A model generated the notes under the pieces. That model was not told the DNA's origin. It was given only the letters and a program-made list of their open reading frames with translations, and searched no databases. From contig CARUPR010000006.1 in assembly GCA_949077035.1 (NCBI GenBank), forward strand, positions 30,862 through 94,861: a DNA stretch of 64,000 nucleotides. The letters are read 5' to 3'. This document shows positions 16,092 to 25,543 of the stretch, piece by piece. This DNA comes from an uncultured Eubacteriales bacterium (GTDB taxonomy: Bacteria; Bacillota; Clostridia; Christensenellales; UBA1242). Position 1 is the first letter of the stretch, and each line of letters starts with the position of its first letter. Made by a program: the position numbers and the translations under genes.

Positions 16092-18704
16092 TTATGCCCT
16101 GTTTATAGCAACTTTTGCAAAAAATTCGATTGTATCGCCTTCTTTGAAGTCTATATTGTCTTTAAATTTAATTCCACATTCATAGCCTTTTACAACTTCT
16201 GCTTTTTCATCTTTAACAATCTTTAAAGATTCAACAGTGGTTTTGCCAATTTCTTCATTTCCACGTTTTACAACTGCGATGGAATTTCTAGAAACCTTAC
16301 CATCTTTTATATAACTTCCTGCAACTTTGCCGGCTGTTGAAAGTTTAAACGCAACACGAATTTCTGCACTTCCAATATATTGCTCTTCATATTTAATGCT
16401 AAGCATACCTGTAATTGCAGCAGTAATATCATCAACAATTTCGTATATTACCTTATAATCTTTAAGTTCAACCTTCATTGTATCGGCCAAACTCTTTGCT
16501 TTTGCAGCTGTCTTTGTGTTGAAACAGATAATGACAGAACCAGTTGTTTGTGCTAATACGATATCACTTTCATTTACAGCACCTGCACCAGCATGGATAA
16601 TATTAACTTTTGCTTCTTCATTTCTAATTTCTAATAATGTTGCTTTAATAGCTTCAACAGAACCCATTGTATCTGCTTTAAGGATAATATTAAGATTTTT
16701 GAGATTTCCTTCTTGGACTCTGTTCATAAAGTTATCAAGGGTTACACCAGAAGACTGTGCAGCTCTTTCTTTCTTGATTTTGGTTATTCTTTCTTGGATT
16801 ACCTGTTTTGAAAGTGTTTCTTCTACAGCATAAACTTGGTCACCTGCTGAAGGCACTTCATTGAAACCTAAAATTGCAACAGGAGTTGATGGTCCAGCAA
16901 CTTTTACAGGTTTTCCTTTGTCATCAAACATTGCCCTAACTTTACCAAAAGTTATACCAGACATAATAGAATCACCAACATGAAGTGTTCCATTTTGAAC
17001 AATTACAGAAGCTACAGGTCCTCTATTTTTATCAAGTTCTGCTTCAATTACAACAGCAGTCGCCATTTTTTCAGGATTTGCACGAAGTTCTTGCATTTCA
17101 CTTACAAGTAAAATGGTTTGTTTTAAATCATCAAGTCCCATACCCATTTTAGCTGAAATAGGCACACAAATAGCATCACCACCCCATTCTTCAGGTAAAA
17201 TTTCATGGTCTGCAAGCTGTTGTTTGATTCTATCAGGATTTGCTTCTGGTTTATCCATTTTGTTGATAGCAACAATAATAGGCACCCCAGCAGCTTTAAT
17301 ATGGTCAATTGCTTCAATAGTCTGAGGCATAACACCATCATCAGCCGCAACAACCAAAATTGCAATATCTGTAGCTTTGGCACCTCTAGCTCTCATTTGT
17401 GTAAATGCAGCATGACCAGGAGTGTCAATAAATGTAATTTTTTCACCATTAAATTCAATTTGATAAGCACCGATACTTTGAGTGATTCCGCCTGCTTCTC
17501 CAGCGACAACATTTGTCTTTCTGAAAGCATCAAGAAGAGATGTTTTACCATGGTCAACATGACCCATAACAGCAACAATTGGAGCTCTTTTAATGAGTTT
17601 AGATTCGTCATCTTCCATTTTTGCTTCTTCCATAAGTTTTTCTTCAAAAGATTTGTCAGCTTTAAGCTCAAGAGTAATTCCAAATTCGCTTGCAATGAGT
17701 TCTGCAGTATCAAAATCTATATTTGAATTGATAGTTGCCATTATACCTAAAAGCATCAATTTTTTCACTATTTCAGTCACTGGCTTTCCTATCTTTTCAC
17801 TGAATTCTTTTACAGTAATTTCTCTTGAAGTCAAAACAGCGTGTTGAATAACAGTCACAACCTTTTCTGCCTGTTCACGTTTCTTCTTTATGCCGCTTTT
17901 CTTAGAACCAAAAGTAAGTTCTTCAATTCCGTTTTCATCCTCAAAGAAAATATTGCTACCCTTTTGGTCATCCTTTCTTCTATTTTGATTTCTTTTTTCG
18001 TCATAATTACTATTGCTATGTTTTTGAGCATATTTTGCTTTATTTGCATAGTTGCGGTCATTTTTTAAATCCATTTCTGGCATTTCATTTGTATTTGATG
18101 TAAATGAACGGAAATTATTACCTTTTGAAGAAACAAAATTATTATTTCTAGGTTTCTTATCTTGAAAATTAGGTTTTCCATTATTTCCAAAAGGTCTGTT
18201 GAAATCTCTATTGTATTCTCTGTTTCCGTTGTTGAAATTTCCTCTTCCATCATTATTCTGTTGCCTAAAATTAGGCCTATCATTGCGATTATAGCCATTT
18301 TGATTGTTAAATCTGCCAGAATTTTGTCTGTTTCCATTAAAATTATTATTGGAATTGTTATAAGACTTTTGGTTGTTTCTATAATTGCTGTTGGAGTTAT
18401 TGTCAAATTTGCGAATTTTTGTATTCTCAACTGATTTTTCGGCAGCAGAAATAGGCTCAACCTCTTTCTTTGGTGGTTGGGCTGCAACTTCTTCAATTTT
18501 TTCTACCTTTTCTTTTTCTTTCTCTTTTTTAAGATTTTCAATTTCTTTTAGACGTTTTGAAATTCTATTGCCAAGATTTTCTACCTGTCCTTTAGATTCT
18601 CTTAAAGAAAGCAAAATTTTTGAAATTTCACCCTCTCTTTGTAAATCATGAATTTTTCTTAAATTTTCTAATGCTTGATTTGCCAATATAAACTCCTTAG
18701 TCAT
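16092..18704 (-). CDS. infB: Translation initiation factor IF-2
   Basis: IF-2 is the GTPase that brings initiator tRNA to the 30S subunit and drives subunit joining. The 870 residues carry an N-terminal helix, an Asn/Arg-rich low-complexity linker (about 95-250), an IF2-N domain near 285-340, and the G domain with GHVDHGKTSLLD (about 380), DTPGHAAF, NKMD and SAK. C-terminal domains II-IV end in FAKVAINRA. The G domain and C-domains look fully functional. The linker is unusual in composition (see findings). It overlaps the L7Ae-like gene by 8 bases. Confidence 0.98.
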   Translation of the reverse strand: MTKEFILANQALENLRKIHDLQREGEISKILLSLRESKGQVENLGNRISKRLKEIENLKKEKEKEKVEKIEEVAAQPPKKEVEPISAAEKSVENTKIRKFDNNSNSNYRNNQKSYNNSNNNFNGNRQNSGRFNNQNGYNRNDRPNFRQQNNDGRGNFNNGNREYNRDFNRPFGNNGKPNFQDKKPRNNNFVSSKGNNFRSFTSNTNEMPEMDLKNDRNYANKAKYAQKHSNSNYDEKRNQNRRKDDQKGSNIFFEDENGIEELTFGSKKSGIKKKREQAEKVVTVIQHAVLTSREITVKEFSEKIGKPVTEIVKKLMLLGIMATINSNIDFDTAELIASEFGITLELKADKSFEEKLMEEAKMEDDESKLIKRAPIVAVMGHVDHGKTSLLDAFRKTNVVAGEAGGITQSIGAYQIEFNGEKITFIDTPGHAAFTQMRARGAKATDIAILVVAADDGVMPQTIEAIDHIKAAGVPIIVAINKMDKPEANPDRIKQQLADHEILPEEWGGDAICVPISAKMGMGLDDLKQTILLVSEMQELRANPEKMATAVVIEAELDKNRGPVASVIVQNGTLHVGDSIMSGITFGKVRAMFDDKGKPVKVAGPSTPVAILGFNEVPSAGDQVYAVEETLSKQVIQERITKIKKERAAQSSGVTLDNFMNRVQEGNLKNLNIILKADTMGSVEAIKATLLEIRNEEAKVNIIHAGAGAVNESDIVLAQTTGSVIICFNTKTAAKAKSLADTMKVELKDYKVIYEIVDDITAAITGMLSIKYEEQYIGSAEIRVAFKLSTAGKVAGSYIKDGKVSRNSIAVVKRGNEEIGKTTVESLKIVKDEKAEVVKGYECGIKFKDNIDFKEGDTIEFFAKVAINRA

Positions 18705-18984
18705 TTAGTAATTTTATTATTAAATCACTTAAATTTTTATTTTTTATTCCGATTATTTTGCATTTTTTAATAGAGGTCAACTCCTCTAAATTATCAACTT
18801 CAATTATTGGTATTTCCAATCCTTTTAATTGTTCTACCACCTTTAAAGTATTTTTTTGAGCACTTTTATCAAATAAAGCAAGATATAATTTTTTCTTATA
18901 ATTTTTTAAAGCATCGCTTCCTATTATAAGATAACCAGCTTTATGAGAGATATTTATATAACCTTGCAGTTTACCTATTTCCAA
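18697..18984 (-). CDS. L7Ae-family ribosomal/RNA-binding protein (YlxQ)
   Basis: This 95-residue L7Ae/L30e/S12e-type protein probably binds kink-turn RNA. The pattern INISHKAGYLIIGSDALKN followed by LYLALFDKSAQKN and a C-terminal KIIGIKN strand is typical. Located between ylxR and infB, overlapping both (14 and 8 bases), as in B. subtilis ylxQ. Confidence 0.88.
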   Translation of the reverse strand: MEIGKLQGYINISHKAGYLIIGSDALKNYKKKLYLALFDKSAQKNTLKVVEQLKGLEIPIIEVDNLEELTSIKKCKIIGIKNKNLSDLIIKLLND

Positions 18985-19228
18985 GTAAAACCTCCTCTAT
19001 TTGTTTATAAATTTCTTCACTGATATTCATTTTAAATGCTTTATTAAGTGATTTTTGCTTTTTTAATTTATTAAGACATTCGCTGTCTTTGCAGATATAT
19101 GCACCTCTTCCATTTTGCTTGCCTGTTAAGTCAATTGAAATTTCATTTTCTTTATTTTTAACAATACGAAGAAGCATTTTTTTATCTTTCATTTGTCTGC
19201 AAGCTATACACATTCTTTCTCTTTCCAT
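18971..19228 (-). CDS. YlxR family (DUF448) RNA-binding protein
   Basis: This 85-residue YlxR protein has the diagnostic MCIACRQMKDKKMLLRIV start and NGRGAYICKDSECLNK core. Family members bind nucleic acid and have been proposed as regulators of RNase P or transcription. Conserved neighbour of nusA, 16 bases downstream of it here. Confidence 0.93.
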   Translation of the reverse strand: MERERMCIACRQMKDKKMLLRIVKNKENEISIDLTGKQNGRGAYICKDSECLNKLKKQKSLNKAFKMNISEEIYKQIEEVLLGNR

Positions 19229-19244
19229 AATTCTACCTTAGAAA

Positions 19245-20411
19245 TTAATTTTCTTCATCATCTAAAGGTGCAATTTCTTCAAGTGATTCAAAGTCATTAA
19301 GACCTTGGAATGCATCATCGTCATTAAGCTCTGTCAATTCATATTCAGGTTCTTTAATTTCATTTGAAACACCGATTGAACTGAGAGGTTTAACTTCAAT
19401 TTTCCAGCCAGTAAGTCTTGCTGCCAAACGCACGTTTTGACCATTTTTTCCAATAGCAAGAGATAATTTGTCATCTGGGACTATTACTCTTGAAGAATGC
19501 AAGCTTTCATTTGTTTCAACGCTTACAACCTGTGCAGGGCTTAAAGACTTAGCGATAAATTCAAGTGGGTCATCACTATATTCAATAAGGTCTATCTTTT
19601 CACCATTGATTTCTGAAGAGATAGTGTCAATTCTTTGACCATGGAAACCAACACAAGTTCCAATAGGGTCAATGTTGGCTTTCTCAGTATAAACGGCAAC
19701 CTTTGTTCTGTTTCCTGCATCTCTTGCAATATTTTTAATTTTTACATCACCGTTTGCAACTTCAGGGATTTCAAGTTCAAATAATTTACGAACAAATCCA
19801 ACATTGCTTCTTGTAACTTGAATTTGAGTTCCTTTAAAACTATCTTTGATTTTCTTCACATAAACCTTTACTCTGTCACCAATGTTGAATTTTTCATTAG
19901 GAATTTGGTCTGATGGAAGCATAACACCTTCAGTATGAGTGTTTGATAACTGAACATAGATAGTGCCATTGTCAATTCTTTTAACAATAGTTGTCAAAAG
20001 TTCATCTTCTTTTTCAGAAAGTTCTGACAAAGCCATTGTTCTTTCAAGTTCTTTAAGTTTTTGCATAACAACTTGTTTTGCTGTTTGAGCTGCAATTCTT
20101 CCAAAATCTTTAGTCGCCTCTTCTGCCATAACTACATCACCCAATTTGTGTGATTTCTTAATAAGTTTTGCTTCTGCTAAAGAAATTTCTTTATCAGGGT
20201 CTTCGACTTCATTTACAACTGTTTTGTAAGAATAAATTTTTATTGTTGCTTTTTCTGGATTTAATTTAACCATTGCAGATTTTGCCTCGCCATACATCTT
20301 TTTGTATGCTGAAGTTAAGGCAGTTTCGAGTGTTGTAATAAATGTATCTTTATCTATTTTTTTCTCTGTTTCTAAATCTTCAAGTGCTTGAAAGAAATCT
20401 TTATTAATCAT
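19245..20411 (-). CDS. nusA: Transcription termination/antitermination factor NusA
   Basis: NusA binds RNA polymerase and nascent RNA to modulate pausing, termination and antitermination. The reading frame extends upstream to 20441, but ATG at 20411 (MINKDFFQALEDLE) has AAAGGAG seven bases upstream and matches the family start. The N-domain, S1 domain (about 125-190) and two KH domains, with IGTCVGFHGQRI and LAIGKNGQNVRLA, are seen. A short acidic tail ends EEIAPLDDEEN. It overlaps rimP by 8 bases. Confidence 0.97.
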   Translation of the reverse strand: MINKDFFQALEDLETEKKIDKDTFITTLETALTSAYKKMYGEAKSAMVKLNPEKATIKIYSYKTVVNEVEDPDKEISLAEAKLIKKSHKLGDVVMAEEATKDFGRIAAQTAKQVVMQKLKELERTMALSELSEKEDELLTTIVKRIDNGTIYVQLSNTHTEGVMLPSDQIPNEKFNIGDRVKVYVKKIKDSFKGTQIQVTRSNVGFVRKLFELEIPEVANGDVKIKNIARDAGNRTKVAVYTEKANIDPIGTCVGFHGQRIDTISSEINGEKIDLIEYSDDPLEFIAKSLSPAQVVSVETNESLHSSRVIVPDDKLSLAIGKNGQNVRLAARLTGWKIEVKPLSSIGVSNEIKEPEYELTELNDDDAFQGLNDFESLEEIAPLDDEEN

Positions 20412-20892
20412 TTTTTTCTCCTTTATTCTGATTAAAATCAATTACTGGCACAATATGTGCGATTTTTTCTTTATCAAAAGTAAATTCTTTGTCATTTATT
20501 TCAATTGTGACTGATGCTTCATTATAGCCAATCAATTTTCCTTCATAAACTTTTTTGCCATCAATTTTTGCAAAAAGTGTAATAGAAATTAATTTTCCTT
20601 CATTACGTTTAAAATCACGTTCTGATTTTATTGGTCTGTCAATGCCTGGCGAACTTACATTTAAAATGTATGGTTGGTCATCTGTAGGATTTAATTCATC
20701 AAGCAAATCATTTATTGCTTTTGAAACAATTTCACAATCCTCAATCTTTATACCCTTTTCATTGTCGATATAAAATGTCAAATTCATGCCATCACTTTTT
20801 TTAGCATATTCCACCTCAACAACTTCATATCCTAAATTTTCAATAATTGGTGATACTTTTTCTTCACATATTGTTTTGACTTTACTTGCCAA
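20404..20892 (-). CDS. rimP: Ribosome maturation factor RimP, TTG start
   Basis: RimP assists 30S assembly. The frame is open to 20931, but that ATG falls within the leader hairpin and lacks a ribosome site. TTG at 20892 lies eight bases after AAGGGGG and gives (M)ASKVKTICEEK, fitting the family N-terminus. The core ENLGYEVVEVEYAKK and LNVSSPGIDRPIKSERDF segments are clear. It is the first gene of the rimP-nusA-ylxR-ylxQ-infB-rbfA-nrnA-truB operon. Confidence 0.93.
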   Translation of the reverse strand: MASKVKTICEEKVSPIIENLGYEVVEVEYAKKSDGMNLTFYIDNEKGIKIEDCEIVSKAINDLLDELNPTDDQPYILNVSSPGIDRPIKSERDFKRNEGKLISITLFAKIDGKKVYEGKLIGYNEASVTIEINDKEFTFDKEKIAHIVPVIDFNQNKGEKND

Positions 20893-20917
20893 TTTTGTTT
20901 CCCCCTTTTTACGAAGT

Positions 20918-20946
20918 GAGGAGCGATGCAATTTTGCACGCTCCTC
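20918..20946 (-). promoter_or_regulatory. Long hairpin in the rimP-nusA leader
   Basis: GAGGAGCG (20918-20925) pairs with CGCTCCTC (20939-20946), extended by an inner TGCAA/TTGCA stem with one bulge, giving about 13 bp. It sits between the promoter and the Shine-Dalgarno and is not followed by a T-run, so it is not a terminator. It may be a translational or processing element. Confidence 0.5.
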
Positions 20947-20966
20947 AAAACCTCAAGTATAGATAT

Positions 20967-20995
20967 ATTATAACAAAAATATATTATTAAATCAA
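20967..20995 (-). promoter_or_regulatory. Promoter of the rimP-nusA-infB operon
   Basis: TTGATT (20990-20995), 17 bases, TATAAT (20967-20972). Predicted leader is about 68 bases before the TTG start of rimP. Confidence 0.65.
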
Positions 20996-21058
20996 GCATT
21001 ATTACTAAAAAAGTTTTATTTTATAAAAGTTTTTTTTGTTATTGAAAGTTAAAGAAAT

Positions 21059-22606
21059 TTATTTAGCTTTATTAAGCTCCATTAGGACTTGTGCTGTTGC
21101 GTATGCGTCATTATAAGCACGATGCGCATCATTGAGAGTAAGACCAAGAGCTTTTACAACTGTTCCTAATTTGTAATTTGTTGTCCTCAAAGAGGATTGT
21201 CTAGCTACAATATATGCATCAATAATTTCATTATCGAAGGTTAAATTAATTTGTTTTGCAACCTTCAAAATAAATTTCATATCAAAGCCAATGATATTAT
21301 ATCCACTTATAATGCAATCCCTGCTCCATTCATAAAAATCATATACAACATCTTCAATTCTCGGTGCATATCTTACCATATCATCTGTGATATGTGTAAG
21401 TTTTTGCACCTCTTCTGGTATTGGGAACTTGGGTTTTGCAAAACTTGAAAATCTTTCTGTAATCTCCCCTTTTTCAATTTTGACGGCACCAATTTCAGTT
21501 ATTTCACAGTTTTCAGGGTCTAATCCTGTCGTTTCTATGTCAAAAACAACAATATTGTTTTTCATGATAAAATCATTATATTTTGCTTTAACTTCAAATA
21601 AATTTGCCTGTTGTTTTCTTTGTAAAATGTCTGGGAAAACAACTTTTTTATGGATAAATTGAGGGTTTTCTTCACAGGTATCAGTTTCTTTAATAAGTTC
21701 AATCGGTGTTGCGATGGATATTTTTTGTATATAATAAGTCAACTTTCCATTTATGCCATGTTTGACATCACCCAAACATAAAATCATAAAAAGATTATCA
21801 AGAGCTTCCATGTCTTTTTCATGTGTTTTTGGACAGAAATATACGCAATCTATGCTGCCAGCTTCTTTATCTTTAAGATTAAATGTATAAAGCGATTTTT
21901 CTTTTCCGGCATTTTTACCCTTTTTTTGAATGAAAGTTTTACAATTTTTATTATTTATAACACCTGCAAAAATCACAGAAGATTTTGGTGATTTTACATC
22001 AGAAATAAATTCAGGTTTAGGTAAAATATCACCACCAATCACCTTTTTTTCAACCTTAACTTCATATCGTTTGGTTTTTGATTTTATTTGAATTGGCAGG
22101 TCTTCAAATTCAATATTTTCGGGCAACGTTTCTTCATTTTCGAAAATTTCAATTTTTACGTTTGCAATAAATTTTTGTTCAAGATGATTTTTAAGCGAAT
22201 TTGACAGCTCTAATTCATCAAGCATCGAAAGTATATCTTGATTAAGTTTTAAAGATACCACAACATCCTGTTCAATGTTGGAAGAAGAAATATTGTCAAT
22301 ATTGATATAAGGATAAATACCTTTTTTATTGTTTTTGAAATATTCAATTACTTCATCAATAATAAGCCTTGCATCCAAAAAGCTTTTCTTATATTTTAAT
22401 TTCAAATCTCCTTTAAGAGCCAAAAAATCTTTGTAAAAATCGTATATCTCTTCCCTATCTTCTGTTGGAATTTCATCAATTTGATATGGATATAAAAAAG
22501 TGATGGTAGTCAGAAGAGCCTCTTCATCAAATACCACACTTAAAATTTTAAAAAAATTGTATTTATTATTAAATTTTTCGTTTAATTTTTCTAAGGTGTT
22601 AATCAT
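21059..22606 (-). CDS. PolC-related DEDDh 3'-5' exonuclease lacking the polymerase
   Basis: This 515-residue protein is related to PolC but ends after the exonuclease. An N-terminal region (about 1-190) resembles the PolC N-terminal domain. It is followed by an OB-fold-like part (about 205-305; SSVIFAGVINN, YTFNLKDKEAGSIDC) and a complete DEDDh exonuclease (about 350-515). The catalytic set is intact: Asp356 and Glu358 (VVFDIETTG), Asp442 (NIIGFD), His495 and Asp500 (DAHRAYNDA). No PHP, palm or finger segments are present. It sits between rseP and rimP, where Firmicutes carry full-length polC. Role could be proofreading in trans or DNA repair. Confidence 0.85.
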   Translation of the reverse strand: MINTLEKLNEKFNNKYNFFKILSVVFDEEALLTTITFLYPYQIDEIPTEDREEIYDFYKDFLALKGDLKLKYKKSFLDARLIIDEVIEYFKNNKKGIYPYINIDNISSSNIEQDVVVSLKLNQDILSMLDELELSNSLKNHLEQKFIANVKIEIFENEETLPENIEFEDLPIQIKSKTKRYEVKVEKKVIGGDILPKPEFISDVKSPKSSVIFAGVINNKNCKTFIQKKGKNAGKEKSLYTFNLKDKEAGSIDCVYFCPKTHEKDMEALDNLFMILCLGDVKHGINGKLTYYIQKISIATPIELIKETDTCEENPQFIHKKVVFPDILQRKQQANLFEVKAKYNDFIMKNNIVVFDIETTGLDPENCEITEIGAVKIEKGEITERFSSFAKPKFPIPEEVQKLTHITDDMVRYAPRIEDVVYDFYEWSRDCIISGYNIIGFDMKFILKVAKQINLTFDNEIIDAYIVARQSSLRTTNYKLGTVVKALGLTLNDAHRAYNDAYATAQVLMELNKAK

Positions 22607-22615
22607 GATTATATT

Positions 22616-23770
22616 CTATAACAGAAAATGCAGAATGTCAATCAAAATAACAGCACCAAATAAAATGAACAAACCTACTGCATGAATCATATTTTCAATT
22701 TCACGTTTTATAGGCTTTTTGCGTATTGCCTCTATTGTGGTAAAAACAATATGCGCCCCGTCTAAAGCTGGTATAGGCAATAAGTTGAATACCGCAAGAT
22801 TGGCAGAAATTAAAGGAATCAATATAAGCAAATTCAGTGCATTCATTTTTGTAAAGTTTGCGATTGTGGCTATAGTAGTGACTGGCCCGCCTATTTCAGA
22901 AATAGGTATTTGGAAGGTAATTAAAAGCCAGAAGCTCTTTAAAACAGTCCAACCTAACCCCATAGTAAAAGGAACAGCTCGCTCAAACGCCTCTTTTACG
23001 GTATGAACATAAGCTTGTGCATTCATATTGCAGCAATATACATAGTGTGTCCCGCTAGTAATATTATTTTTTTTATCTAAATTATGGACTTCTACTCTAG
23101 AAAAACTTAGTTTTACATTTTCATACTTATCACCACGTCTAACAACGGCATCAACTATGGCAATTTCATTAAAACTTTCTTTATTTTTATCAAAATATTC
23201 AGCTTTCTGCTCTAAATATTGTTGATAAGAAACACCATATGCAAAATCAATTTTATTACCTTCAATAGAAATTACAATATCTCCAGGTTGAACAGTTTCA
23301 TCCAAATTTAATTCAGGGCCTTCTACAACTGCTCCATCTACAAGATTTTTGATTTGATATTCATTTACAATATTATCCTTGCTTATAATAGATTTTGCTT
23401 GTGGAATGTCATAACCTATTGTGCATAAAAGAATAAAAGAAAAGATTACAGCAAAAGCAAAATTAAAGGTTACTCCTGCCAAGAATACCAAAATTCTTTT
23501 CCATGGTTTTTGATTGGTAAAAGCATCTTTGTTTTTTTCGCTTGTTTCATCTTCTCCAGCGAAAGCACAATATCCGCCTAAAGGAAATATTCTTAAAGAT
23601 ATCTGTTCTCCTCTTTTATTTTTACGAGAAAAGAGGGCTTTTCCAAACCCTACCGAAAACTCTTCTATCTTAAAATTTAACATTCTTCCAACAATATAAT
23701 GTCCAAATTCATGCACCAATACCATCATAAGCAGGACAACTATTGCAATAAGCAGATAAACTAAATACAT
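22616..23770 (-). CDS. rseP: Site-2 intramembrane metalloprotease RseP (M50)
   Basis: RseP-type proteases cut transmembrane segments of anti-sigma factors and signal peptide remnants. The 384-residue protein has the zinc motif HEFGH in the first span (His20, Glu21, His24), a PDZ domain (about 140-230) and the third metal ligand in NLLPIPALDGAHI near the C-terminus. Four membrane spans are predicted. The usual dxr neighbour between cdsA and rseP is absent. Confidence 0.95.
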   Translation of the reverse strand: MYLVYLLIAIVVLLMMVLVHEFGHYIVGRMLNFKIEEFSVGFGKALFSRKNKRGEQISLRIFPLGGYCAFAGEDETSEKNKDAFTNQKPWKRILVFLAGVTFNFAFAVIFSFILLCTIGYDIPQAKSIISKDNIVNEYQIKNLVDGAVVEGPELNLDETVQPGDIVISIEGNKIDFAYGVSYQQYLEQKAEYFDKNKESFNEIAIVDAVVRRGDKYENVKLSFSRVEVHNLDKKNNITSGTHYVYCCNMNAQAYVHTVKEAFERAVPFTMGLGWTVLKSFWLLITFQIPISEIGGPVTTIATIANFTKMNALNLLILIPLISANLAVFNLLPIPALDGAHIVFTTIEAIRKKPIKREIENMIHAVGLFILFGAVILIDILHFLL

Positions 23771-23847
23771 TAAACCTCTCTAAATAAACATTAAATTATT
23801 ATTGGGTGGCAAGCTTACCACCCTTAATATCTTCTGTAATTAATATA

Positions 23848-24819
23848 TTAGATTATAGCAAAAATAATACTAAAAGCAATGAATATTATTGGTGCAACAA
23901 ATGTATGAGAATCAAATCTATCAAGCATACCACCGTGCCCAGGCATGATTCTGCCAGAATCTTTCACTCCTGCAAGTCTTTTAATATAACTTTCAAATAA
24001 ATCTCCAAATTGACAAATTACAGAGCCTACAGCTGAGATAATTGCAATTCTCCAAGCGTTTATGCCTGTAGCGGCAAATAAGTTTGAAATAGTAGGAAAT
24101 GCATTAAAAATAAAGAATACGGAAACTGATAGTAAAATACACCATACAAAACCACCAATAGCACCAGCAATGGTCTTTTTAGGACTTATTTTTGGGGCAA
24201 GTTTTTTTCCACCAATAAGTCCTCCCATAAGATATGCAAATGTATCTGTAAAGATTGGCACTAAAAATGCAAACAAAAGGACAAATAAAGATATATAACC
24301 TTTCATTTCTGCAAGACCATTAAAAGTGAAAGTAAAATCTTCAAAATGGTTGATAAGTGTCAAAAATCCTATTAAAAGCGCTGGATAAATAAATACAATC
24401 ATGGTATTTAATGCTTTAATAAAAGAATATTTAGTCAAGTTGGTATTTGCAATTTTTCTTGTTTTTATTTCAAGACTTGTCCTTTTAAAATTTATAAGTT
24501 GTAAAAGGAAAGTTATGGCTGCAAATAAAATAAGCACAGCTATAGCCATTACAATTGTATAAATAATTCCAATAGTTTCATCAAAAACCACTCCAATTAT
24601 AAGTGTAAACATCAGAGCAAACGGAAAAATTGCAGACATATATTTGTCATTATACCTGCCCATTTTTGTGAATATTTTTGATGCTTCAATGCTTGCAACA
24701 ACTCCTATTAAAAGGATAAGCACATCAAAAAAATAATTGCTTACATAAAACTTTAAAATAAACGCGATTGCGATTATCAAAACGAATGCAATTGATGAAA
24801 GCAGACGTGTTTTCATCAT
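23848..24819 (-). CDS. cdsA: Phosphatidate cytidylyltransferase
   Basis: CdsA makes CDP-diacylglycerol, the branch point of phospholipid synthesis, in the membrane. The 323 residues form about eight spans. The signature KDSGRIMPGHGGMLDRFDS lies near the C-terminus (about 284-302). Its ATG overlaps the uppS stop by four bases, giving the usual uppS-cdsA pair. Confidence 0.95.
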   Translation of the reverse strand: MMKTRLLSSIAFVLIIAIAFILKFYVSNYFFDVLILLIGVVASIEASKIFTKMGRYNDKYMSAIFPFALMFTLIIGVVFDETIGIIYTIVMAIAVLILFAAITFLLQLINFKRTSLEIKTRKIANTNLTKYSFIKALNTMIVFIYPALLIGFLTLINHFEDFTFTFNGLAEMKGYISLFVLLFAFLVPIFTDTFAYLMGGLIGGKKLAPKISPKKTIAGAIGGFVWCILLSVSVFFIFNAFPTISNLFAATGINAWRIAIISAVGSVICQFGDLFESYIKRLAGVKDSGRIMPGHGGMLDRFDSHTFVAPIIFIAFSIIFAII

Positions 24820-25511
24820 ACACCTCCATATCTTCTTTTTCTTTTTTCAAATTCTCTAAGTGATTTTACAAAGTGTTTTTCATTAAAACTAGGCCAACAT
24901 ATTTTAGGGAAATAAAACTCGCTGTATGCCATCTGATAAAGCATAAAATTTGATACCCTCTGTTCTCCACTCGTTCTAATTACAAAATCAGGTTCTGGCA
25001 AACCTTTTGTATCAAGTTGTGATAAAAATACCTGTTCATCTATACTTTTATTTCCATTTTGTAAAAGTTTATTAATTGCCCTTACAATTTCATTTCGGCC
25101 GCCATAATTTAAAGCAAAGGTAATTGTCAATTTATCGAAATCTTCTGTCTTTTTTTCAATATCAACAAGACAAGCTTTCAAGTCATCGGGGAAAGGTTCT
25201 ATTTCACCTATATGTCTTAATTTAACTTGTTTTTCAATAAAAATATTGTCATTTTTTGAAATATATTCCCTTAATAATTCAAAAATACCATCAATTTCTT
25301 CCTTACTTCTCTTCCAGTTTTCTGTTGAAAAAGCAAAGAAAGTGCAGTATTTTATATTATATTTAAGACAGGCTTCAATTGTGCGTTCAATAGCTTTTAC
25401 ACCCTCTCTATGCCCATAATTTCTTGGCATACCGCGTTTTGTCGCCCATCTCCCGTTTCCATCCATAATTATAGCAATATGTGTAGGTAATTGTTTGAAT
25501 AACTTAGTCAT
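24816..25511 (-). CDS. uppS: Isoprenyl transferase (undecaprenyl diphosphate synthase)
   Basis: UppS condenses isopentenyl diphosphate units into the C55 carrier lipid for cell wall synthesis. The 231 residues include IIMDGNGRWATKRGMPR (catalytic Asp in MDGNGRW), TFFAFSTENWKRS and RTSGEQRVSNFMLYQMAYSEFYF, read in parts. It lies between frr and cdsA. Confidence 0.96.
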   Translation of the reverse strand: MTKLFKQLPTHIAIIMDGNGRWATKRGMPRNYGHREGVKAIERTIEACLKYNIKYCTFFAFSTENWKRSKEEIDGIFELLREYISKNDNIFIEKQVKLRHIGEIEPFPDDLKACLVDIEKKTEDFDKLTITFALNYGGRNEIVRAINKLLQNGNKSIDEQVFLSQLDTKGLPEPDFVIRTSGEQRVSNFMLYQMAYSEFYFPKICWPSFNEKHFVKSLREFEKRKRRYGGV

Positions 25512-25543
25512 AAAAGGTCCTTTTTATTATATTTTAATAAAGA

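Noticed and set aside
17205..17726. Plus-strand frame of 173 codons inside infB
   Set aside because: It is antisense to the conserved IF-2 G domain, with no ribosome site or recognisable protein pattern.
18065..18496. Alternate minus-strand frame inside the infB linker
   Set aside because: A consequence of Asn-rich low-complexity coding; no ribosome site and no homology.
20892..20931. Upstream ATG for rimP at 20931
   Set aside because: It falls in the leader hairpin, lacks a ribosome site and adds residues absent from the family.
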